In this document: positions 19,958 to 30,600 of the stretch, in pieces | Layout: each line of letters opens with the position of its first letter | How positions within the stretch are numbered: the first letter of the stretch is position 1 | Program-made: the position numbers and the translations under genes | Notes under the pieces: model-generated | Database searches by the model: none | Told to the model about the DNA's origin: nothing | Seen by the model: only the letters and a program-made list of their open reading frames with translations | Origin: Acanthosepion lycidas | Taxonomy: Eukaryota; Mollusca; Cephalopoda; Sepiida; Sepiidae | Assembly (NCBI GenBank): GCA_963932145.1 | Contig: OZ010574.1 | Span: 59,840,842-59,904,841, forward strand | Direction: 5' to 3' | DNA: 64,000 nucleotides

Positions 19958-21324
19958 TCAGGTTGGTGCAAAAGTAATATCCGATTTAAAGGTTTATATT
20001 AAAAAATGAAAATGCCTTTGATTATGAAAATATTTATTCGTTAGCATAACATCATTTACGTCCTAGAATAATCATTTCATCTGTCAAAAGCTTATAAATG
20101 CTACGCCTGTAAAATACCTTAGGTTTTGAAGCAAAATATGAATCATATTTTCAACCTCTTCTCTTGATGTCAAACTCATTTTCAAACTTATTTTCAACCT
20201 CTTCTCTTGATGTCAACCTAGGACCATTCCAAATGATTGTTTAGTCCCAGAAACAAGTAATAATCAGGAGGAGCAATATCAGGATATGGTAGATGAAGCA
20301 ATATTTCCCAAATAAGCTCTTCTAAAAGATTTTAAGTCAGCTGAGCTGTGTGAAGATGAACATTATCGTAATGGAGGATGACACTCTTTCTGTTCACTAA
20401 GGAAGGTCGCTTTTGCTCCAGAGCTGTTTTCAAACGACGGAGTTGATCACAGTACAGATTATCTGTAATTGTTTGATTGTTGTTTAACAATTCGTAATGG
20501 ACAATTACTTCAATATCCCATCATACACTCAACGTGATCTTCTTTGGATGAAGTCTTCCTCTTGATTGTTGAACTGATCTTCCTCTTCGACTGATCCACC
20601 ATCGGCGGTGTTTAACGTTATGATAAAGGATCTATTTCTCATCACCTGTAACAAGCCTAACTAAAACCTAAATAAAGGTGCCTGAAGGTGCCGTGAAAGC
20701 AATTATTCGCAACAGGCAACAAGCTGTTGCAGGTTCTCTGGAGTGAGTTCGTGTGGGACCCATTTCCCAACCACTGAAACCTTTCCGTTCCTTTTAAATT
20801 AGCATAGCACGGTTGTATGGCCTACGATAAATTGTTCTGAAGGTTCCCTAGAGGTAATGGTGAGATTGTTTATGACAACAGCTTCCAACTCTACAGAATC
20901 AAGGTTTTATTTGTTTTTTTGTTTTTTTTGGACGACCTTCTTTTTGCTCAACTTTCAAATCCTTTCAAATCTTTCTTTTTGCTCATCTTTTAAATCCCCA
21001 CTTCGGAAACGAGAAAACCTCCTCCTGCAACTTCTTTAATTTACTGCAACATCTCCATAAGGGCTCTGAATAGACTTTGCTGCTTAATTTGCATTGACAG
21101 CTTTATGAAACTCATTCAGAAAGATACGTTTAATGTGATCTTTAGATGGGAAGAACCTGATTGCGAAGATTGTGAAAGATTATGAAAAATATTTTTATAA
21201 TCTGAAAGAGAAAGCTATAAATTGTTTATTGTGGCATTCCTTAACTGTAACGAAAATCACAAATTTCATAAATACTATCTAAAATTTTCTTCTCAGAAAT
21301 CGGACATTACTTTTGCATAAACCT
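19958..21324 (-). mobile_element. mariner element, near full length
   Basis: The element is 1,367 bp, bounded by TA on both sides. The left end is TCAGGTTGGTGCAAAAGTAA, and the right end is its approximate inverse (ATTACTTTTGCATAAACCTT), giving ~30-bp terminal repeats that extend into CCGATTT/AAATCGG. Its transposase is on the minus strand and broken. Length, termini and TA site fit mariner. Confidence 0.93.
20200..21290 (-). pseudogene. mariner transposase (DD34D), broken
   Basis: From the 5' side on the minus strand: helix-turn-helix region HIKRIFLNEFHKAVNAN near 21140-21090, then RRRFSRFRSGDLK. The catalytic half follows: HPKKITLSV (a stop replaces the first W of the family WW), DQLRRLKTALEQKRPSLVNR, HYDN (second aspartate) and PDIAPPDYYLF (third aspartate). 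Stops and frame shifts occur throughout. The enzyme would cut and paste the element at TA dinucleotides; this copy cannot make it. Confidence 0.88.
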
Positions 21325-21477
21325 TATTCGTTCATATAGTCATTCCTTCTCTTCTTATTTTTTAAAGAATTTTCATTCTTTCTGGTGTTTCTATTATTCT
21401 CTCTATTTTTTTCTATATCTTTTTCTGTCGGCCTTTTATCCGAGTTTCCTCTTTCTTTTTTAACACATACACATAAT

Positions 21478-21612
21478 ACAGTGTAACCCGGATATAAGAG
21501 ACCCGGATATAAGAGAGACTTTCTCTGGTCCCAAATTAGAGCCATACTTACCTAAACAAAATAGACCAAACCGGATATAAGAGAAACCCGGATATAAGAG
21601 ACTTCTCCTCCG
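21478..21612. repeat. pogo/Tigger-like terminal motif, repeated
   Basis: TACAGTGTAACCCGGATATA at 21478 starts like the ends of pogo-type transposons (TA then CAGTG.AACC). The motif ACCCGGATATAAGAGA occurs four times in 21486-21606. No transposase lies nearby and I see no matching opposite end. Confidence 0.45.
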
Positions 21613-21689
21613 GTGTCTGTCTATATTTCTGAGATGAGGTATTATGTACAGTATTTACATTATTCGGACTATTGTCCTCATCTTTGTCG

Positions 21690-21930
21690 CCATATTTATC
21701 ACAACGTTTCGGCCGTTGTACACTCCGGCCTTCTTCAGGTGGTTGGAATTTCGAACTGAACCCTTTATTTCGCTCACTGGGGTAGACTGTTCTAGTTCCA
21801 CGTGCCATGTTTAATGGATGTCAGTTATCAGTTATCTCCTGCTAATTTTCCCTCTGAAAGTTCTCCACTGTCTTAACCCGGTATTGAACTCACACTCTTT
21901 GGGTCTGCCTTTATCCACTGTGCCATGTGT
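21690..21930 (-). mobile_element. tRNA-headed SINE with hammerhead-like 3' motif, copy 1
   Basis: The minus strand has an A-box-like ATGGCACAGTGGATAAAGGC and a B-box-like GAGTTCAATACC near 21920-21870, a body with ATGGCACGTGGAACTAGAAC, and near the 3' end CTGAAGAAGGCC...GGCCGAAACGTT (21738-21703). Copies at 35600-35830 (plus) and 45205-45490 (minus) share this order. The 3' motif resembles a hammerhead ribozyme core but has an extra base before the second stem. Confidence 0.6.
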
Positions 21931-22009
21931 CCTTGAGGACATCTGGGTATGAATTTCTGAGTATTATAAACCTAATGTTTTCAGCAACCGTTTTTTACCA
22001 GTCCTCATA

Positions 22010-22279
22010 TTGCAATTTTGCTGTTATCATTTCATGTTTTTATCAGAGCTCATATTGCAACTTTGTTATCATTGCTTTTCTCTGGCACTCCTTATTACTG
22101 GTTCCCATATTGTATTTACACTCATCCCTTCAGGCTTGGCACCAAGACTTCCCATCAGTTCAAGGAGAGCTCGTCGGGTAGCAGAGAAAGCGGGACACGC
22201 CCTTGTCCGAGAGAGAATCCAGTACAATCGTTGGATAAAACATCGACTACAAGCTCAAATTAGCAATATTAAATTTTAA
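22010..22279 (+). other. unassigned coding-like frame
   Basis: Its C-terminal part, RARRVAEKAGHALVRERIQY then NRWIKHRLQAQIS and a stop, is a basic, helix-prone sequence that resembles retroelement N-terminal regions such as those of Penelope-like elements. I am not confident of the family. Confidence 0.25.
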
Positions 22280-22665
22280 TAATCAAATTAAATTATTAAA
22301 TAAAAAGAATGAGATAACGAGTTGATTTCGACATATTGATATTTACTTTGTTATTTTAATAACAATATAACATAATACATCAAATGCAGTATAAAATATT
22401 ATAATTTAATTAATATTATAATTTCCTTAATAATGCAAATAAATAAATACTATAAAATTTAATTAATAATATAACACACCCCAACTTGAAGACGAAACAT
22501 ATATAAAAAAAAATTCTAATTTCGGAGTAAAATTTACAACCGGAAGAAAAATTCTACAAATAGAAAAATATGAGAATTACAAATACATGATTTAAACAAA
22601 AGCAGAAATCCAGGAACATGCAACAACTAAAAAGGATTTGGTATTTACAGTTCAGCAAATTTTAA

Positions 22666-22670
<5 letters not shown>
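22280..22670. other. very AT-rich stretch, no gene seen
   Basis: Sequence of A, T and ATTAATA runs, with no recognisable element. Confidence 0.4.
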
Positions 22671-22741
<71 letters not shown>

Positions 22742-22766
22742 TAACGATATATATATATATATATTT
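22671..22766. repeat. (TA)n microsatellites
   Basis: Two TA runs (22671-22737, with one ACA interruption, and 22749-22766) are separated by GAGATAACG. Confidence 0.95.
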
Positions 22767-23504
22767 TATATAGCAAGAACAGTAGTGGGTAAATTGTATG
22801 ACAATGTGGAAAAATTTGCTATGTTGGTAGGACCACACATGCGCCCGACAGAGGGGTTCTGGGAATTTTAGAATATTTTTTTTTTTTTTTAACTAGCCGA
22901 ATTCATTTAGTGTCTTTTTCTTTTCTTTCATAACTATTGAAAGTGGGTATTCCGCATATTAGAAGAACTGTCAGGAATGGTGACATGTTGTAAGAGCCAG
23001 GGGGCAACTATATTGTAGATGATCTTGCGATTAAGGACCACTTTAGACATTTACATCGAAGTTGATTATTTTTCTCCTTTGATCAGAGTATCATATTTTT
23101 GTGTTAGAATTGTGTTCATTCTCGTTATGGTGATCAACCAACGCATTTGACGCATTTCTATGGCTGGACGAAATCTCCACAAATATTCATAAATGCCTAT
23201 AATTGATAACAGAAGCCATTTGTTCATACCAACAGCTTCCCATACTTAATACTTCTCGTTTTCACTCTCGCGTGTTCATGTGTGATGTCATGAGCTGCGG
23301 TGGGATTTTCGCTTCCAGCGTCTCGTATGCACGAGTTTTATTGTTGCTTGGAAATCTTCCATGCAAACAAAAACAGACTATCATTATTGTTTTGTCCGTG
23401 TATTTGTTAATATATTGTAATGTAATTGTCATCTTTGATAATGCCTTATGTAAGCCGAAAGCTTAGATAGGATTAAAAAATATGTATCAATATTGTGATT
23501 TTCT
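22767..23504. other. no gene seen
   Basis: Mixed sequence with a T-run at 22880-22892 and an 87-codon frame at 23203-23466 that I do not support. Confidence 0.35.
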
Positions 23505-23634
23505 TTCATCTTTTGATGATAATGTTATTAAGCTTATCAGACGCTACGAAAAGAATTTACATAAACTAAACAGACAAAACTTGTCTATATTATTTAATGA
23601 AACATGCATCAATGAAAAAATGCTACATAAATAC

Positions 23635-23691
<57 letters not shown>
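23505..23691 (+). repeat. retroelement-like segment ending in (TA)n, copy 1
   Basis: The plus strand reads IKLIRRYEKNLHKLNRQNLS, ILFNETCINEKMLHKYT and then runs straight into (TA)27 at 23638-23691. A related sequence at 42475-42565 (KNLNQSSLSVVFNERRIAA, then CA and TA repeats) has the same arrangement. The pattern YEK...L..L...L.FL..C resembles the N-terminus of Penelope-like elements; that assignment is tentative. Confidence 0.45.
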
Positions 23692-23693
<2 letters not shown>

Positions 23694-23869
23694 TGGACTC
23701 TCCCGTCATATTCGACGTATGAGTGTCCAGCAGCTCAGTTCTTAGCAACCGACAGTCAGACACCAACAGATATGATTTCATTATAGTGGTGAAGGCTTTG
23801 TGCAGAACCAACCACACTTTTTGAAGGGCCGAATACAGAGACCTGGTGCACTACGTGTCACAAGCTCCC

Positions 23870-23982
23870 CAAACAACCCTCCGTAGGTTTTGAATTCAGA
23901 GTTGTCCTTCCTTCTCCTGACCAGTTGCCATCCAAGACTATAGAACCCAGTCTGTCCTGCTATTTACCCATGCCTGGAGGGA

Positions 23983-23984
<2 letters not shown>
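23870..23984 (+). repeat. SINE family 1-related segment
   Basis: TTTTGAATTCAGAGTTGTCC, TTGCCATCCAAGACTATAGA and CTGTCCTGCTATTTACCCAT match 33175-33260 and 33975-34060. It appears to be the middle of a family-1 SINE in a variant order, and it ends at (TA)n. Confidence 0.55.

Positions 23985-24062
<78 letters not shown>
23985..24062. repeat. (TA)n microsatellite
   Basis: About 39 TA units. Confidence 0.97.
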
Positions 24063-24065
<3 letters not shown>

Positions 24066-24309
24066 TAGATTTTTCATTTATTAATCCGACATATTTTAAT
24101 TTATTGCTTAAACATTATTTTTTTAACGTATACTCATATTTGAGTAGAAGTTCTGTTTTTATTTATTTATTAAACGGTATATTATTTATCTTAAATATTC
24201 AAGGTAGTAGATATATAAAAATAATATTTTTTATTAAAAAAGTAAACAAACCCCAGTTTTTATTAACAAATAACTCGCCTACAAAAACGCCTGATAATTA
24301 TGCACCAAC

Positions 24310-24312
<3 letters not shown>

Positions 24313-24356
<44 letters not shown>

Positions 24357-24362
24357 GTGTGT
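24313..24362. repeat. (TA)n then (GT)n
   Basis: About 21 TA units followed by a short GT run. Confidence 0.95.
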
Positions 24363-24574
24363 GTGTTTTTCTCATTTTGATTAAAATTAATAATATTGGG
24401 TGTGCCTTATATTACAAGTCATTAAGACATTAGGTGTGTGCAAAATTTTTGATGTTAAAGCTTTCTTCCCTATATTCAGTTTCCACTAAAATGCAGGTTC
24501 CTGGAATATGTGCTCTCCGGCATATTTTCCTAATAAGATATTTTTTTTTATTTCTCCTTAACCCTGTTCCGCCA

Positions 24575-24720
24575 TCAATTTACTGAACGTCTTTTCCTCT
24601 GTCCCTCTTGCCCTCAATCAGTCCTGTGAGTATCAGGTTTTTCAATCCCTTCTTTCTCATTATGTATCCTAGAAATTCCAACTGTCTGTTCTTGATATTA
24701 AGTATAAGTTTCCTTATGTA
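24575..24720 (-). pseudogene. RTE-type LINE tail fragment
   Basis: Minus-strand sequence matches the NRQLEFLGYIMRKKGLKNLI and IEGKR.RG segment seen at 16224-16451, in a broken frame. It is cut at 24720 where a jockey LINE fragment begins. Confidence 0.65.
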
Positions 24721-24721
24721 C

Positions 24722-25040
24722 TGCGCTTAAATTCGTAAAGTCGAGGTGCCAAAGGGTAAAGGTCACCCGAACATGAAAGTATTTACCAAAAAAAAAAAAA
24801 AAAAAAGGCACCAGGAAATGAAATTACATCGGTGGGAAAGTGACTGAAACCAGAAAACATAGGTAAACCAATAAAATTCTATTTAAACTCATCAAAGAAC
24901 CTCTATATGGATTCCATTGGTTGCACACAACACATCTAGATGATGCTAAATTTCTCTTTTCTGATAGACATGTCTTGTTTCCATAAATTTCTTGTGTCGG
25001 GCATGGATGCTAACACAACTAGATGTCTTTTTTTTTCTCA
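24722..25040 (-). repeat. LINE fragment plus flank, duplicated segment 1 (copy F)
   Basis: It begins with the jockey-like C-terminal region (CTGCGCTTAAATTCGTAAAG), is broken by A19 near 24787-24806, and then continues into non-LINE sequence (GAAAACATAGGTAAACCAAT; GTTGCACACAACACATCTAG). The same two-part arrangement occurs at 25537-25875, so the segment was copied after the LINE inserted. Confidence 0.8.
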
Positions 25041-25439
25041 TACGTTGTACTGTAATTCTGCTGGATCATAATTTCTGATTTGGTTTCTATGAACCAGGAA
25101 ACACATTTGGCTTTCTCTTGTGTTCTTGTAATTTTCATTAAAACTCAGGTATCAATAATAAGTATTTTTAACATCTACCTGAAAAGACAAACAAAAGTGA
25201 ATTAAAAAAAAAAAGAACTATACATGAATTAAAAATTTAATAATATTTCTTTAACATGCAAAGTGTATTGATGCCTACAATAAGCTGGATGCCCTGCATA
25301 TCTAATTAGAAAGTTTTTTGTACATTTTTTTAATTATTATATTATTGAATTTGCTTTGATAATACAGTTTCTGTTCTTTTCTGGTCTGGATAAAAAAAAA
25401 GGCTTGAAATCTTTTTTTTTTCTTTTTTTAAATAGAATG

Positions 25440-25875
25440 TTTGAAGATCAAAGTTGGCTGGAAAGCATGTAGTCAGAAGAGAGTTCCATAGGTTGGAAAA
25501 GAAACTGTAAAATAATGACACATTCCTACCAATCTAGTACTGTGCTTAAATTCATAAAATCTAGGTATTATAGTGAAGAGCTCATCTGAACAATTACCAT
25601 GAAAGTATTTATAGAAAAGGCACCAGGAAGCGATATTATGGCGGGGAGAAAGTGGCTGAAGTCAGAAAACATAGGTAAACAAATAAAGTTCTATTTAAAC
25701 ACATCAAAGCTCTTCTACGTGAGTTCAATTGGTTGCACACAACACATCTAGACAATGCTAAATTTCTGTTTTCTGTAAGACATTTCCTGTTGCCATAAAT
25801 TTCTTGTGCTGGGCATGCATGCTAACATAACTGGATGTATTTCCTTTTCTTTCTTTTTTTTTTTTTTTTCATACT
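25440..25875 (-). repeat. LINE fragment plus flank, duplicated segment 2 (copy G)
   Basis: This extends further toward the LINE 3' end than segment 1 (TTTGAAGATCAAAG at 25440) and shares GAAAACATAGGTAAACAAAT, GGTTGCACACAACACATCTA and CATAAATTTCTTGTG with it. It ends in a T-rich run. Confidence 0.8.
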
Positions 25876-25879
25876 TTGT

Positions 25880-26155
25880 ACTGTAATTGCCAAGAAATTG
25901 ATGACTCTAAAGTTTAATGAATGAAATAAATAGTGAAAAATGTACAGCGTATTCATGGACACTCCGCATTTTAAAATGAACGTAAATATAGGAACTCAGC
26001 CAAATATTAGTTTTCCAGGAAGTAAGTGATTAGAAACAGCATATTTGGTTGGTTGTTTTGTTTTATGGCATATCAACCCCAGTAGGTCATTTAATGCCAA
26101 CAAAATATTTGAAATAGATTCATAGCGATAGTTTGCTAAAAAAGGTGTGTACGTA
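25880..26155. other. no gene seen
   Basis: AT-rich sequence with no recognisable feature. Confidence 0.35.
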
Positions 26156-26800
26156 TACATATATATTTGAACCATTTTTCAATTACTCATAATATTTTTT
26201 AGTACAATCCCATGTATTGCTGGTAATAATTTTTTTTTTTTAAATATATTTCTGGTAATAATTTTTTACAAAGTATTTCTGGTATTAAAACCTATTTTTA
26301 CACTTTTATAATGCTTTTTACCTCAGTTTCGGGGTTAACTATTTGCCCATAGCTGGGACCCTAACAGGTGCTACCACCCCGGGTCAGGGTGGACCCGGGA
26401 ACACCATCAATTAAGAGGTGATTCTACGCTCATCAAAACCTGCTTATCAGAGGCCTTGAGAAACAGCATGTGAAATACATATAGTCCTGGGTATGAGGAT
26501 AAACTACATCCAGCAGCAAGGAAGTTTTGAGCAGGCATGGAAGCACCTCTTAATTGCAGTTGTTCCCACGTCCATCTTGACCTGGGGAGGTAGTATATTT
26601 ATGAAAGTTTCAGCTATGAGCAAATAGTGAATCCCCAAATGAAAACAAAACGTTATGAGGGTGTAGAAGTACATTTTTGTAGTGGGAATACCAGCAATAT
26701 ATTTCTTATATAGAGAGATTACCATCAATACATATTTATCTTGAAGTTGCACGCGATATGTATTTATAGCAAAATCACCAACAATACATATTTATAGTAC
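26156..26800. repeat. composite repeat, head-to-head pair
   Basis: A short array of TATTTCTGGTAATAATTTTT units leads into a ~140-bp core (CTGGGACCCTAACAGGTGCT, CACCCCGGGTCAGGGTGG, AATTAAGAGGTG, GAGGCCTTG) at 26340-26480. An inverted copy of core and array follows at 26482-26790. Single copies lie at 34640-34930 (minus), 37060-37440 (plus) and 60210-60480 (plus). The core contains its own GACCCGGG/CCCGGGTC inverted pair. Confidence 0.85.
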
Positions 26801-26833
26801 TACCAGACAACCAACATGAAATAACTCTCTCAT

Positions 26834-26985
26834 GGCATTAATCCATATAACATCCTAATCCATTAATCCATATAATATCCTAATCCATTAATCCCTATAA
26901 CATCCTAATCCATTAATCCATATAACATTCTAATCCATTAATCCATATAATATCCTAATCCATTAATCCATATAATATCCTATAA
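26834..26985. repeat. 25-bp minisatellite, ~6 units
   Basis: Units of ATTAATCCATATAACATCCT plus AATCC differ only at one or two positions, indicating a recent expansion. Confidence 0.97.
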
Positions 26986-26989
26986 TTTC

Positions 26990-28005
26990 TTAAAGAACTC
27001 AAACTGGATTCTAGAATACAATTTCCACAATACCATAGGATAAAAAATTCACATCACCGCTTTTAGTAATTATGTCCATACAAACATGCATATGCGCAAA
27101 AACTGATTTTCGTCTACCCTGTATTTAGTTGTGAAAGCAGAATAATATATATCATATTTTTATTGCTTCAGATTTCGGCATGAAATGACCTATAAAGTGT
27201 TGATATGTCATTAAACAAATTAAATCAAATCTGAAACGCATAAATCAAAAATATAGCTACACTGTTGTGATCCTACGTATTAAATAATTGAAGAAATTGA
27301 TAATCATTTTTTATCCTTTTTTTTATATTAATTTTTCTTAGGCTTTTTTTTTTTTTTACTTTTCCATGTTTTTGCATTTCACTTTTTGGATCATTTTTTC
27401 TTTTGTCTATTTTTTTTCATTTTACTTTCTCTTTGGGTTTCATTTTATATTTTGATACTATCTTTTTTTTTATTTTTATATTTTTTTAAATCCTTTTCTA
27501 TTTCTTTTTTTCATACATTTCAATTTCCCCCGCTTTCTTTCGTTTTTTCATTCTTCTTTCATCTTACTCTTTCTTTTTTTATCTACTAACAGAAATAAGC
27601 GTCGTTGAGAAGCTGCCAAAATTGTACTGTTTTTGAAAGATATCGATTAGAGAGTATTGAACATATAATATAGTAATAAATGGCTATTAACAATTATGTA
27701 TATGATAAAGCTATATTCATCCAGGTAACGAAATAGAAAAGACTGCCAGTTTTCATGTAGAACAAAGAAGTGCTTCCTCCAGGCCAATATCATCATGGCT
27801 GCCTATAGCTTCCTGATCTGTAATCTGTATATTTTGGTTTATAAATGAAGCTATCTTCACATATATAACTAAATAAAAGATTGAGGAAAACTATAAACAT
27901 GCATATTACAATATTTATTTAAGTATTACAACAAACATCTATAATAAAAAAAATATATCATTATAATAATGTTTATTTTCAGTATTATATATCCAGTTGC
28001 CTTGT
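26990..28005. other. no gene; T-rich tract
   Basis: T- and TTTC-rich sequence at 27300-27590 produces an F-rich artefact frame. The rest is AT-rich without a recognisable element. Confidence 0.4.
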
Positions 28006-28009
28006 TGCT

Positions 28010-28302
28010 GCCTTTTGTCGAGTATTCATTTTGAGTCTCCCCTCTCTTCAGGAGTTTCAGGTTGTCTGGCAGTCGCAGTCTGCTGAGTAACCATGTTACG
28101 TCGCATTTCAGTTTCTTCTTGAGTTTCAGATTTTTCTAGCTTCTGCTGTCCGTTGAGTATTTAATGTACGTCTTCTGTCTTGCTGCTGCAATCCGTTGAG
28201 CATCTAATGTAACTTTTCTGTCAGGTTTTTCTTGATTTTCTTGCTGCTGAATTCTGTTGAGCATTTAATCTACGTCTTCTGCCAGCTTCCTCTTCAATTT
28301 CA

Positions 28303-28339
<37 letters not shown>

Positions 28340-28475
28340 GCAGCCCGATGAGCATTTAATCTTCGTCTTAGATCCGCTTGTTCTTGATTTTGTGGCGCTC
28401 GTGAAGCTGAATGCCTTTCTACGTCTTCTCTCCTTCTCTTGTTCAGCCTCCTCTCTACTCTTTCTCTTTTACTCC
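28010..28475 (-). pseudogene. STPR-like repeat protein remnant
   Basis: The minus strand holds five related short segments, among them RRRLNAHRAATERE, RRRRLNAQQNSAARKS and TEMRRNMVTQQTATARQPET, with (CT)n/(GA)n at 28304-28337 and stops between them. Repeats of the type RR..LNAQR.AA.R..E(T/S)PE resemble STPR repeats, which in several invertebrate genomes precede Helitron/PIF1-like helicases. No helicase is seen here, so the link is an inference. Confidence 0.4.
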
Positions 28476-28479
28476 GCTG

Positions 28480-28915
28480 GGATTGCTTAGGTGATCCAAA
28501 ACGGAACTTTTGGGGAGGTATTGTAGTAAGGGTGTAGCCTAATTATTATTTGCAATAGTCAGCTGGCAGATCAGACATCTGAAAGATATAGACCTGTTTA
28601 GGTTTGGTCATTATAGGATAAACGACTTTATGAAGAATTCAAATAAATTGTAAAGTTGCATATTAATTAAATTGTAGTTTATTCGACAGATTCAAGTGAT
28701 GATTCCTTAGTCCAAAAGAGAAAAAATTTATGGAAAAACTACACTAGGATCCATATTAAATGGATCGTTATATAAGATTGAAAGAGTAGCTATTGTGTAG
28801 GCTATAGGAAACTAAATTTGCGGTCAAATGTTTGGATGCAAAAATGAAATGAATATAAAACATGGCATTGGTTTAAATTTCATTTAAGTCCATGGAAACA
28901 AATTTTTTGAGAGGT
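28480..28915. other. no gene seen
   Basis: AT-rich sequence; nothing recognised. Confidence 0.35.
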
Positions 28916-28924
28916 TGAGGATTT

Positions 28925-29476
28925 GTGCTGACCTGGACGTCCCATTTTTTAAATAAGTTATATACGAGGAAAGTTGGCTCTCTGTGCCGCGCCAGGAAAT
29001 TTTTCTCCCCTGAATCAATACTTCAAATATACAAAACGACCATTCGCCCTTGCATGGAGTATTGCTGCCATATATGGTCTGGGGCACCTTATGTTTACCT
29101 CGGAGTTCTTGACAAGATCCAGAGACGGATATGTAATGTGATTGGCCCTGATCTGGCGTCTCGTCTGCAGTCACTATCTCACGGACGCACCGTCGCCTCT
29201 CTCTGTCTCTTCTACAAATACTTTCATGGCAATTGCTCCGATGAGCTGCTTTCCCTGGTCCCCAGTCTCCATGAATACAAGCGCCTTACGAGGCTGGCAT
29301 CCCGCTCTCACCCTTACACTGTAGAAACTTTCAAATGTAGCCATCTCTTCTACTCCAATAGCTTCATACCTCGCACCTCTCGCCTGTGGAACACCCTTCC
29401 CAATTACTGTTTCCCTGATAGCTATAATCTCCAACTATTCAAATGTAATGTCAATCAACATCTCCAGTTACCTTGA
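28925..29476 (+). pseudogene. jockey-like LINE ORF2 C-terminus (copy H, best preserved)
   Basis: A 183-codon uninterrupted frame carries the region after the RT catalytic core of a jockey/CR1-group LINE: KVGSLCRARKFFSPESILQI, then KTTIRPCMEYCCHIWSGAP, LDKIQRRICNVIGPDLASRL, LFYKYFHGNCSDELLSLVP, and SRLWNTLPNYCFP before the stop. The YxDD core and everything upstream are missing, so it cannot reverse transcribe. It is the only plus-strand copy here; the others are minus. It serves as reference for copies A-G and I-K. Confidence 0.85.
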
Positions 29477-29595
29477 TCTACACACTACCCTTCCCTTCAT
29501 CTTTTCTTCTATCACTCCTACCTGCTCTTACTACAAATATTCTGCAACTCCCCTGCATCCTAGTGGCTTCATGCCTTGCTCGGGGCGCTAAGCTT

Positions 29596-29598
<3 letters not shown>
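29477..29598 (+). other. LINE 3' UTR of copy H
   Basis: After the stop, CCCTGCATCCTAGTGGCTTC and ATGCCTTGC match (as complements) the 3' ends of copies B, D, E, I and K. The element ends against (TA)n. Confidence 0.75.

Positions 29599-29599
<1 letters not shown>

Positions 29600-29645
<46 letters not shown>
29600..29645. repeat. (TA)n microsatellite
   Basis: About 23 TA units at the LINE 3' end. Confidence 0.96.
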
Positions 29646-29649
<4 letters not shown>

Positions 29650-30600
29650 ACGTTATTAGATGTCATAAATAGAATCTCTTTCAAGTTTCATAAGAATCTA
29701 TCCAATGGTCGTGTTGTTTAGATTTTTAGGAGGCTAAGCCCCTACTCCACGCCTTCGGACTCATATAGTACGTTGGGAGTTGGCTTCAAAATATATCGAG
29801 GTTATTAAAACACATAGGCCGATGATAAAAACCTCGTTAAAATAGAGGTTCAAATACTCAAGTTATGGGCTTCCAAACTTTTCGGTATAGTAAGGGGGTA
29901 GGCCCATTAGGCTGTCATTATATTATTGAAATTGGCTAATATTTTGGGAATAGGCATCATTTCCGGTCATTTACCTAAGTTTAAATTTCATTTAAATCGA
30001 AGGGAAAAATTTGAGGCAGGTTTGTGCCGCCTTTGATCAAAATACTATATACTTATACATAGCATGTTGCATCCACTCTCATGCCGAAAATCTATGTTCC
30101 AAATTTCATGAAAATCTGCCCAGTAGTTTTTAAATTCATGGGTACATTTATTTTCAATTGGGGTTCTGGCACCTCTGCTCACTTCAAAAGTAAATACAAA
30201 CATAGCTCACTGTACCCACTTTTTATGTCTATGTTCAAAATTTAATGAAGATTGGCGAACTAGTTTTTCTTCCTATAGAAGTGCATTTATTTTCAAGTGG
30301 GGGTTCTGACCCCTTTGAACCCCTCAAAAATAAGTCAAACATAGTTAATTACACCCCCTTTTATGTCTACTATGTTTTAAATTTAATAAATATTGGAGAA
30401 GTAGTTTTTCTTCCTATAGATGTACATTTATTTCCAACTGGGGGTTCTGATCCCTTTTATCCTCTCAAAAATGAATCAAACATAGCTTATTACATATCCT
30501 TTTATGTCGACTATAAATGTTCCAAAGTTAATGAAGATTGGTGAAGTATTTTTTTCCTATAGATGTATATTTATTTTCAGGGGGTTCAGCCCCCTTTGCT
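29646..30600 (+). repeat. RTE-tail-like tandem repeats, ~120 bp
   Basis: Units contain ATGTTCCAAATTTAATGAAG, GTAGTTTTTCTTCCTATAGA and GGGGGTTCTGACCCCTTT, clearest at 30110-30590 (about four units), with diverged ones before. The pattern 'tgttccaaatttcatgaaaatc' then 'cagtagtttttgagtt' is common near the 3' end of RTE LINEs. The last unit is interrupted at 30600 by an LTR element and resumes at 31529. Confidence 0.82.

Noticed and set aside
26834..26985. CRISPR-like array
   Set aside because: The 25-bp units are contiguous tandem repeats without unique spacers, in an animal genome.
30245..30544. 99-codon frame with internal peptide repeats
   Set aside because: The peptide repeat follows the ~120-bp period of an RTE-tail-like non-coding repeat.
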